A stretch of DNA of 64,000 nt, from assembly GCA_017560255.1 (NCBI GenBank), contig JAFYOI010000003.1:1-64000 (forward strand), written 5' to 3'. The translations under genes were made by a program, and so were the position numbers. Position 1 is the stretch's first letter. Each line of letters starts with the position of its first letter. Below are positions 55,196-61,887 of this stretch, in pieces. The stretch is from Clostridia bacterium. Lineage in GTDB: Bacteria > Bacillota > Clostridia > Oscillospirales > Acutalibacteraceae. The notes below the pieces were generated by a model. It saw only the letters and a program-made list of their open reading frames with translations, was not told the DNA's origin and ran no database searches.

Positions 55196-56716
55196 ATGAA
55201 GAGAATATTGTCTTTTATAATATGCGTTGCTTTGCTTGCTTCCTTTGCGTCAATTCTTACGGCTTGTGATGATGGAACAGTGACCACAACGACCACAACC
55301 GAGAACACATCAATCACAACCGAGAACACATCAACCACAACCGAGAACACATCAATCACAACCGAGAACACATCAACCACAACCGAGAACACATCAATCA
55401 CAACCGAGGTCAGCACAACCGGAAATTCCACAACAACTACTGAAACAACAACGGAAAATAATACAACATCTTCAACAACCAAAACGCAGAGTGGTGGCAC
55501 AACAACAAAGAATCAGACCCCCGTTTCAACCTCTCCGTTTGACACAAAGAAGTGTGTGCTTATGAGGGTAAGAAACTGGGAAGATGGTGCTTACAGAGGC
55601 ACTCTTTTGCAATATGTAAAAAATTCTGCGGGTGAGATGGGCGGCACAATCGGCGACACTGTTTACGTTGAATTCGGTCAGGGTACAAAAATTTATTACG
55701 ATGACGGCAGACAGCCTATCACCCACACTCCGACTCAAGGATATTTTGCAACCGGCACGTGGTTGCTTGTTGCGGTTGACTCCGCACCCTACGGATTGTC
55801 CGGCATCAAGTCAACCGCTGTAAAAGTGCTGACAACGTGGGAGGACCGCCTGACACTGACAATGCGCTACATAGAAAACGATCCGTATATCCGGACAACT
55901 TACACCAAAACGGACATTGATGAAAGTTATTGTAAAAAGATTATGAGTTATGAGTGTGACGGTGATTTCGTTTACGTGCTTCTCTCACCGGGACGTCTTG
56001 TTGAAATTAATTCAAAAACGGGTCTTATTACAAAGGACGCACCGCTTTCGCCCGAACCCTATGAAATGAGAATTTACGGCAATGAAATCTGGGTATCGTT
56101 CGGTAGTGACAGGGTTATCGGGGTACTTGACAAGTCAACCTTCGATGTCATCCGTGTGATAAATGTACCAAAGACGATTTTCTCATTTGATGTTTATAAC
56201 GATTATTTGTTCTATGCTGACACTTACAATTGGGGGGTAATCTATCGTTATAATATGGTAACGGGTGAGAATGTAATGGTTTACAATCGGAAGATTCATC
56301 AGCCGGAAATTGTTGTTAACAAACAGGCAAACTGTGTTTATGTTGCTGAAACGGATAGTTCAAAAGCAGAAATTTATGCGTTTGATTTTGAAACGCTTGA
56401 AGTTCTTCACAGTGCCAGCGAAGCGCACAGCGGCGTCCCCAATATTGAGATTTATAACGGTATGGTGTACTGGAGTTATTACAGGCTTGATGCCGCAAAA
56501 CTGTCAACTAAAAAGAAATATATGGAGGTTGACTTCAAGGGTGTGTTCAGTGTAACGAGCAAGTATATTGCCGCATCGGACGGAATTTATGATCGCAGTT
56601 CGTTGAAACTTGTAAATAATATGTATAACGATACGGATTCCCTTACAGTCATCACAAAGTCGGGCAATATTGTCGTGTGGAGGGATGGCGCAATCCACGT
56701 TGTGACAAAGATATAA
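55196..56716 (+). CDS. Thr-stalked lipoprotein with propeller-like domain (paralogue 2)
   Basis: 506 residues. Signal peptide MKRILSFIICVALLASFASI with lipobox LTAC (Cys 24), a Thr-rich stalk with five 7-residue units (TENTSIT/TENTSTT), an extra region of about 130 residues (from about SPFDTKKCVLMRV) and the propeller-like domain (LSPEPYEMRIYGNEIWVSFG). The stalk repeats are a 21-bp minisatellite at 55298-55402. It is a close paralogue of the next gene, with a near-identical 5' end. AAGGAG lies before the ATG. Confidence 0.87.
   Translation: MKRILSFIICVALLASFASILTACDDGTVTTTTTTENTSITTENTSTTTENTSITTENTSTTTENTSITTEVSTTGNSTTTTETTTENNTTSSTTKTQSGGTTTKNQTPVSTSPFDTKKCVLMRVRNWEDGAYRGTLLQYVKNSAGEMGGTIGDTVYVEFGQGTKIYYDDGRQPITHTPTQGYFATGTWLLVAVDSAPYGLSGIKSTAVKVLTTWEDRLTLTMRYIENDPYIRTTYTKTDIDESYCKKIMSYECDGDFVYVLLSPGRLVEINSKTGLITKDAPLSPEPYEMRIYGNEIWVSFGSDRVIGVLDKSTFDVIRVINVPKTIFSFDVYNDYLFYADTYNWGVIYRYNMVTGENVMVYNRKIHQPEIVVNKQANCVYVAETDSSKAEIYAFDFETLEVLHSASEAHSGVPNIEIYNGMVYWSYYRLDAAKLSTKKKYMEVDFKGVFSVTSKYIAASDGIYDRSSLKLVNNMYNDTDSLTVITKSGNIVVWRDGAIHVVTKI
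55298..55402 (+). repeat. 21-bp coding minisatellite, five units
   Basis: Units of ACCGAGAACACATCA plus ATCACA or ACCACA, alternating, so the real higher-order unit is 42 bp. They encode TENTSIT/TENTSTT in the lipoprotein stalk. Confidence 0.9.
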
Positions 56717-56739
56717 AAACGTTTTAAGGAGAATTAACA

Positions 56740-58251
56740 ATGAAGAGAATATTGTCTTTTATAATATGCGTTGCTTTGCTTGTTTCCTTTGCGTCAATTC
56801 TTACGGCTTGTGACGGTGACACGACACCGACCACAACAACTACGACAAGCACGATGACAACAACGCTTGACTCTACCACAACAACGCAGGGCGAAACGAC
56901 AACGAGCGGCGTTACAACGACCGAAAACCCGATAACCGAAACTCCGACCACCAAACCCGTTGGAAATAGCGGCAATTCGGGCGGCAACTCGGGCGGCAAC
57001 TCGGGCGGTACGTCCTCAAAATCTCCCTTTGACACCAAGAAATGTCTGGTGTTGCACGTACGAGGAGTATATGACGGCGTGTTAACAGGTGTAGTTATGC
57101 AGAACACTTGTACCGCAGCAGGAAAAACGAACAGAACCGTTGGTGAGGATATCCGCATAGAGTTCACGAGCGGCGCAAAAATTTATTACGAGGATGGCAG
57201 AACACCGTCTTCAACTATACCCGACAAATGTTTTGAGTACGGCGATTACGTAATCGTTGCGCTTGAGGGGCAGAAAACGGGAATATACACTTCCGTAAAC
57301 GGCGAATTTATTTCCTGCTATACTGCATCCGCAGTGCGCAGTATCAGTTCATGGGACGAGCACCTTACTCTTATGATGCGCTACAAGACGGGCAACCCGA
57401 ATCTTAAAACAAATTATTATGAAACGGCGCTTGTTGACGGTTATTATAAGGACGTGCTGAGTTATGCTTGGGAAGGTGACACTATCTACGCTTTGCTTTC
57501 ACCGGGACGAATGATTAAAATTAACTCCAATACGGGCAAGATTGTTACCGATGCCCCGCTTTCACCTGAGCCGTACGAGATGAGAATTTACGGTAATGAA
57601 ATCTGGGTGTCATTCGGAACAGAGAGGATTATCGGAGTATTCGATAAATCAAGTTTCGACCTTATAAGAACAATAAGCACTCCGATGCCCGTATTTTCCT
57701 TTGATGTCCACAATGATTATCTGTTCTATGCGGAGTCGGATAAACATGGATATGTCTACCGATACAATATGGCAACTGACGTTAACGATAAGTTTAACAC
57801 CAGCCTGAGATTTTACGATGCGGAAGTCCGTTGCAACGCAGAGGCTAACTGGGTTTATGTCGCTGAAACAGGTTCTTCTGACAGTATGATTATTGCCTAT
57901 GATATGGATACAATTACACAGGTCAGCAGTGAGAGCGGAGTCAGCAACAGCGTTTCCAATATGCAGATTTACAATAATATGCTTTACTGGTCGGTATTAA
58001 GACTCAATCCGACGAAACTCTACAGCAGCAAACAGTATATTCCGTATAGCAGCGCATTAAAGAATGGCTCGTACCAGGGCGTTTTCTGTGTAAGCAAGGA
58101 TTATATCGGCGCAACTAACGGAATTTATGACCGCAGCACACTCGAATGGCTGATTATGATGCCAGCCGCAAAAAATTCCTTTACAATTATAACAAATTCT
58201 GGTAACATAGTTATGTTGAGGGGTAACACCCTTCACGTAGTAACCAAATAA
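56740..58251 (+). CDS. Thr-stalked lipoprotein with propeller-like domain (paralogue 3)
   Basis: 503 residues. Signal peptide MKRILSFIICVALLVSFASI and LTAC lipobox, a Thr-rich stalk, a Gly/Ser/Asn spacer (GNSGNSGGNSGGNSGG), then the same two domains as paralogue 2 (SPFDTKKCLVLHVRG..., LSPEPYEMRIYGNEIWVSFG, DKSSFDLIRTI). The first 74 coding bases differ from paralogue 2 at one position, while the rest is much more diverged. AAGGAG lies before the ATG. Function unknown; surface-exposed. Confidence 0.87.
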   Translation: MKRILSFIICVALLVSFASILTACDGDTTPTTTTTTSTMTTTLDSTTTTQGETTTSGVTTTENPITETPTTKPVGNSGNSGGNSGGNSGGTSSKSPFDTKKCLVLHVRGVYDGVLTGVVMQNTCTAAGKTNRTVGEDIRIEFTSGAKIYYEDGRTPSSTIPDKCFEYGDYVIVALEGQKTGIYTSVNGEFISCYTASAVRSISSWDEHLTLMMRYKTGNPNLKTNYYETALVDGYYKDVLSYAWEGDTIYALLSPGRMIKINSNTGKIVTDAPLSPEPYEMRIYGNEIWVSFGTERIIGVFDKSSFDLIRTISTPMPVFSFDVHNDYLFYAESDKHGYVYRYNMATDVNDKFNTSLRFYDAEVRCNAEANWVYVAETGSSDSMIIAYDMDTITQVSSESGVSNSVSNMQIYNNMLYWSVLRLNPTKLYSSKQYIPYSSALKNGSYQGVFCVSKDYIGATNGIYDRSTLEWLIMMPAAKNSFTIITNSGNIVMLRGNTLHVVTK

Positions 58252-58271
58252 CATTTAAGGAGATTATTAAA

Positions 58272-58919
58272 ATGAAAAAGAAGATTTCACTTGTAATGGC
58301 GCTTGTATTGGTTCTTTCCGTACTTGCATTTTTCTCTGGTTGTTCAATCGACAAGAAAGTTATCGGCAACTGGAAAGCAACGATTGATATGTCGTCAATG
58401 ATGAACGATATGCTCAAAGCCGACGGCGGCGAAGAGATGGCTGAGTATTTCACAATCAGCGATTTCAAGTTTGATGTTATCCTCACTTTCAACGAGGATG
58501 GCACCTGCAAGTCCGTTGTTGACGAAACAACCTATAAAGCAACAATGGATAAGGTTGCAGATCAGATTGCCGACGGTATGGTAAAGATGCTTGAGGATAT
58601 GTTCAAAGAGGCAAATATTGATATGACTGTTGAGGAGTACCTTGCATCCCAGAATATGACAATGGATGACCTCACCGCAGAAATGAAAGCATCTTTTGAA
58701 AATCAGGATATGAGCGGTATGGAAACCGAGGGTACATACGTTATCGAGGACAAGAAAATCATCGTTACAGAAACAAAGGACGGTAAGACCATAGAGGAAG
58801 TTTACGAGTACGTTGACGGCACAATCAAGGTTGTTGAAATGGGCGGACTTGACGAACTTGAAGAGGAAGAGAAGGCAATGGTGGAATTCCTCCTCAAAAC
58901 CACTTTCACAAAAGCATAA
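58272..58919 (+). CDS. Small lipoprotein, beta-barrel-like (lipocalin-type)
   Basis: 215 residues. Signal MKKKISLVMALVLVLSVLAF with lipobox FSGC, then KKVIGNWKATIDMSS and repeated strand-like blocks (FDVILTFNEDGTCKSVVDET, EGTYVIEDKKIIVTETKDGK) with a helical insert (about residues 85-135). IGNWKATI plus LTFNEDGT is the pattern of DUF5640/lipocalin-like bacterial lipoproteins. It has no Thr stalk. AAGGAG lies before the ATG; it closes the sigma-lipoprotein cluster and a hairpin follows. Confidence 0.85.
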   Translation: MKKKISLVMALVLVLSVLAFFSGCSIDKKVIGNWKATIDMSSMMNDMLKADGGEEMAEYFTISDFKFDVILTFNEDGTCKSVVDETTYKATMDKVADQIADGMVKMLEDMFKEANIDMTVEEYLASQNMTMDDLTAEMKASFENQDMSGMETEGTYVIEDKKIIVTETKDGKTIEEVYEYVDGTIKVVEMGGLDELEEEEKAMVEFLLKTTFTKA

Positions 58920-58934
58920 ATTACAACGCATAAA

Positions 58935-58970
58935 ACACCGCCGCGGCTCATACGAACCGCGGCGGTGTTA
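58935..58970 (+). terminator. Strong hairpin after the lipoprotein cluster
   Basis: ACACCGCCGCGG (58935-58946) and CCGCGGCGGTGT (58957-58968); the following T-run is weak (TTAATTT). Confidence 0.75.
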
Positions 58971-59075
58971 ATTTGGCGTCTTTGCGTTGCAAAGAAATAT
59001 AGATTTTTTGGATAAAAATTTAAATCTTCTCGTGGGGGGCGACGCCCTCGAAAAGATTACACAAAATAAAAACGA

Positions 59076-59186
59076 AAAAGTGCGAGGTGTAACCGAGCAG
59101 GATCTCGGACGAAATGTGAGATCCCGATGCTTTGCATCGCCCTACGGGTTCGACTTCGGGCTGGCGCCCTACGCTCAGGATGACAA
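59076..59186. repeat. GTCATCCTGAGC-type palindromic repeat, copy 6 (right half)
   Basis: GTGTAACCGAGCAGGATCTC, GAGATCCCGATGC, GGGTTCGACTTCGGG and GCTCAGGATGACA; the left GTCATCCTGAGC end is absent. Confidence 0.85.
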
Positions 59187-59253
59187 CGGGAACGTGATGA
59201 TGTATGCCTTCGGCATATTGAGGTGGTAGGGCAGCGACCGTTATAACAAACAG

Positions 59254-59301
59254 AAAGAGAGAACAACTCGGTTTTGTATCCGAAATGTTCTCTCTTTTTT
59301 T
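59254..59301. terminator. Terminator-like hairpin
   Basis: AAAGAGAGAACA (59254-59265) and TGTTCTCTCTTT (59286-59297), then TTTT; it sits after the minus-strand lipoprotein gene and could act for that gene or for transcripts from the left. Confidence 0.75.
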
Positions 59302-59344
59302 AGTGAGGCTGCTGAGCGGTTAAGTTTGTCCGTTGATATTAACC

Positions 59345-59941
59345 TTATTTCTGCTTTGAATATCCGTTGGAAATGAGGGCGGCATCGGTTGCCTCCATTG
59401 AAAGCGATGTATCCTGGCTTTGCTGAATGAAATGGAGGTCCATCAACGTCTTTATGTTGGTCGGGTTGTCAAGGTTGATGCACTCAATGCTCATAATGAA
59501 ATATTCGTCGTCGCTTCCCGTTGCAACGGTTACGTAACTGAGTTTGGAGATTTCCTCAAATGCGGCAACCATGGAGTCCGCCATCTCCTGCTTCTGTGTT
59601 TCGGTAAGGTCTGCAACGTAGAGATAAATTGTCTGGCGCATCTCTTTTATAAGGTCACCCTCATAGCCGTATTCAAGCACTTCAATTGTGCCGTCGGCAA
59701 GAACGATTGCATAGGATGCCGTTTCCTGTGCGGTAAACGTCGGCGGGGTGTAGTCGGTGTCCCCGTTTTCAAAAATATCGTCAAAACCCGGCTGAGTCGT
59801 GGTGGGTTTACGTGTTGTTGTGGTTGTGGAAGATGCGGTGGTTGTGGAAGTGCTTGTAGTGTCGGCGTCGTCGCCGCAACCTGCAAAAATCGTTGCAACA
59901 ACAGCGAGCGCAAGGATTATAATTAAAATTTTCTTAATCAT
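59345..59941 (-). CDS. Small Thr-stalked lipoprotein sharing a C-terminal module with the 32.2-kb protein
   Basis: 198 residues. Signal peptide MIKKILIIILALAVVATIFA with lipobox FAGC, an acidic and Thr-rich spacer (TTSTSTTTASSTTTTT), then a domain of about 120 residues: LEYGYEGDLIKEMRQTIYLY, ADLTETQKQEMADSM, NPTNIKTLMDL and DAALISNGYSKQK. These blocks match in order the last 120 residues of the zinc-ribbon protein at 32216. There is a loose resemblance to DUF1307/YehR lipoproteins. GGAAA lies before the ATG. Confidence 0.85.
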   Translation of the reverse strand: MIKKILIIILALAVVATIFAGCGDDADTTSTSTTTASSTTTTTRKPTTTQPGFDDIFENGDTDYTPPTFTAQETASYAIVLADGTIEVLEYGYEGDLIKEMRQTIYLYVADLTETQKQEMADSMVAAFEEISKLSYVTVATGSDDEYFIMSIECINLDNPTNIKTLMDLHFIQQSQDTSLSMEATDAALISNGYSKQK

Positions 59942-60016
59942 TTTGTTTATTTCCTTTCAGCATTAAGTGTTTTCAATATTTTATCACTTTGCACTCATTA
60001 AGTCAATACAACCGAC

Positions 60017-60045
60017 TTGACAACCTTTACCGCCGTGTGTAAAAT
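60017..60045 (+). promoter_or_regulatory. SigA-type promoter of the acyltransferase gene
   Basis: TTGACA (60017-60022), 17-base spacer, TAAAAT (60040-60045), 31 bases before the start codon. Confidence 0.85.
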
Positions 60046-60075
60046 TACAATAAAGAATTATATGGAGGTGGATTT

Positions 60076-61164
60076 GTGAATAGCGGGATTGTTGAAAAAA
60101 GGGAGAATTTCAACGCCGTTGACCTTGCAAAGTTCATTATGGCGTTTTGTGTAATTGCAATACATACTTGTATGGAGTTTTTCTCAAACGGAATTGCAAA
60201 TACTATTGTATCAACTGTTATTGTTCGCCTTGCCGTGCCGTTTTTCTTTGTCGCTTCGGGATTTTTCTTTTTTCGTGATATTATCTTTGAAAACGGGAAA
60301 ATAAAAAAATGTCCCGAAAACCGTTCAAGATTTCTAAAAACGCTGAAAAGGCTTACGTTGTTGTACGTTTTGTGGGCGATTATCTATTTTGTGTGGCAGT
60401 TTTACACCTGGTACGACATGGACTATCTCCATTTCGCAAACCTGCGCAGTTATGTCCTCAATTTCTTTACTGCCGGATTTGACGGCGTATTCTGGTACGT
60501 GGTATCGTCAATATACGCTATGATTATTCTCTGGTTTTTGCTTCGTCACCTGAAAGTCGGTGTTGTTGCGGGAATCGTTACGGTGTTGTGCGCGGTCTTT
60601 TTCCTCGTTTATACCTATGCCGACGTACTGCGGATAACGGCGCTGAATAATGTTTTTTCAAAAGTTTTTGAGTTTGTCAGCCGTTCCGATGCGCTGGTAA
60701 TCGTTTATTCTTCGCTCTATTTTGTTATGATTGCGGTTGTGTCAATTTTCCTCGGATTTGTGGCAGTAAGACTTCGTGAAAAAATCAGCACCGGCCTGAG
60801 CGGAATTTTAACAATTGCATCGCTCTGCTTCAGTGTGCTGGAAAACGTCCTGATTTACACGTTCAGGGACGGCAAAATGTTTTCATACACCTTCTTTTTG
60901 CTTCCCACGGTATTTTTCGGCTTCATTTTCCTTACAAAAGTCAGATTGAACGGAAATCAAAAAACATTTGATTTTTTCCGCAAGGCATCAACGTTTATTT
61001 ACTGCTTCCACCACTTTTTTGTCAACGTTGTAAATTATTGCACCGGTTACACTTTCGAGGGTATGGGGGCATCGTTTTTCATCACCTGCGCGGTCAGCGC
61101 GACAGCGGCGCTTATCATTGTCCTGCTTTCAAATAAAGTAAAATTCCTCAAAAATCTTTATTAA
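60076..61164 (+). CDS. Acyltransferase 3 (OafA/YrhL-type) membrane protein
   Basis: 362 residues, about ten membrane helices. The start NFNAVDLAKFIMAFCVIAIH is the family hallmark (cf. AxxRxxaxxxVxxxH, with the helix-1 His), followed by RLAVPFFFVASGFFFF, another hallmark. There is no SGNH domain. It transfers acyl groups to envelope sugars or peptides; substrate not predictable. GTG start with GGAGG 5-6 bases upstream. The next small lipoprotein gene begins 17 bases after its stop, so the two are co-transcribed. Confidence 0.9.
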   Translation: MNSGIVEKRENFNAVDLAKFIMAFCVIAIHTCMEFFSNGIANTIVSTVIVRLAVPFFFVASGFFFFRDIIFENGKIKKCPENRSRFLKTLKRLTLLYVLWAIIYFVWQFYTWYDMDYLHFANLRSYVLNFFTAGFDGVFWYVVSSIYAMIILWFLLRHLKVGVVAGIVTVLCAVFFLVYTYADVLRITALNNVFSKVFEFVSRSDALVIVYSSLYFVMIAVVSIFLGFVAVRLREKISTGLSGILTIASLCFSVLENVLIYTFRDGKMFSYTFFLLPTVFFGFIFLTKVRLNGNQKTFDFFRKASTFIYCFHHFFVNVVNYCTGYTFEGMGASFFITCAVSATAALIIVLLSNKVKFLKNLY

Positions 61165-61181
61165 AATAAATGGAGAACGTA

Positions 61182-61502
61182 ATGAAGAAAATTGTAATTT
61201 TTTGTTTTGTACTTGCGTTAATTGTCGTTGTGGCGGGTTGTGGCTCGAATATTGGCGTGGAAAACTCCACTACAACCACGGATGTTTCAACACTTTCAAC
61301 AAATCTTTCAACACTTGATACAACAACGCTTGCAAGTGATGTGGAAAATTCAACTTCCGTTTCCGATAATACCACAACGGTTTTGTCCACTACTACCAGA
61401 CCTCATACAACCACCACAACCGTCACCACAACCGTCGTTACAACTACGGTGGGAAGTACGTCGTTAACGCTTGACGGTGGATTCGACTACGAAATACTTT
61501 AA
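61182..61502 (+). CDS. Stalk-only Thr-rich lipoprotein
   Basis: 106 residues. Signal peptide MKKIVIFCFVLALIVVV with lipobox VAGC, then almost wholly Ser/Thr-rich spacer (TTTTDVSTLSTNLSTLDTTT and so on) and a short end LTLDGGFDYEIL. No globular domain is visible. It is either a bare surface stalk or a truncated relative of the stalked lipoproteins to the left. ATG 61182 has GGAG 6 bases upstream. A terminator follows. Confidence 0.8.
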   Translation: MKKIVIFCFVLALIVVVAGCGSNIGVENSTTTTDVSTLSTNLSTLDTTTLASDVENSTSVSDNTTTVLSTTTRPHTTTTTVTTTVVTTTVGSTSLTLDGGFDYEIL

Positions 61503-61512
61503 TAATTTTTAA

Positions 61513-61549
61513 ACGGCTTTTGCGACGGTTTCCGCAGGGCCGTTTTTTC
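61513..61549 (+). terminator. Terminator after the stalk-only lipoprotein
   Basis: AACGGC (61513-61518) and GCCGTT (61540-61545) with an inner TGCG/CGCA stem, then a T-run. Confidence 0.85.
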
Positions 61550-61589
61550 TTTGGCGTCTTTAGACGTGAAAATAAACCCTCAGTCTTTT

Positions 61590-61742
61590 TGCCGAGATCC
61601 TGCTCGGGTCTGCCTCGCACTTTTTCGCTTTTGTCATCCTGAGCGCAGGGCGTAGCCCAAAGTCGAACCAGTAGGGCGATGCGTCAGCATCGGGATCTCA
61701 AGCGAAAAAGTTCGATTCCGCTTCGCTCCACTCAGGATGACA
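61590..61742. repeat. GTCATCCTGAGC-type palindromic repeat, copy 7 (inverted)
   Basis: GTCATCCTGAGCGCAGGGCG at about 61637 and CGCTCCACTCAGGATGACAC at the right end, with GATGCGTCAGCATCGGGATC between; interior order is reversed relative to copies 1 and 4. Confidence 0.88.
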
Positions 61743-61772
61743 CTGGGTTTGATTTTGCGAATATTTTGGCGG

Positions 61773-61801
61773 TTGAAAACCCAAGGGCTCTGTGGTATAA
61801 T
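61773..61801 (+). promoter_or_regulatory. SigA-type promoter of the surface protein gene
   Basis: TTGAAA (61773-61778), 17-base spacer, TATAAT (61796-61801), about 85 bases before the start. Confidence 0.8.
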
Positions 61802-61887
61802 GGGGCAAAAGGCGGATTTTTATCCGTCCATTCCGTTATGCGCATTTTTGCGCGGTAGAATATTAACGCTTAAGGAGGCATATCTTT

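Noticed and set aside
55298-55402. Regular 21-bp repeats as a possible CRISPR array
   Set aside because: There are no spacers between units, the repeats are in frame and encode a Thr-rich stalk, and no cas genes are near.
53938-58251. The Thr-rich lipoproteins as cellulosome or dockerin proteins
   Set aside because: Thr-rich linkers are shared with such proteins, but no dockerin (duplicated Ca-binding loop) or cohesin motif is visible.
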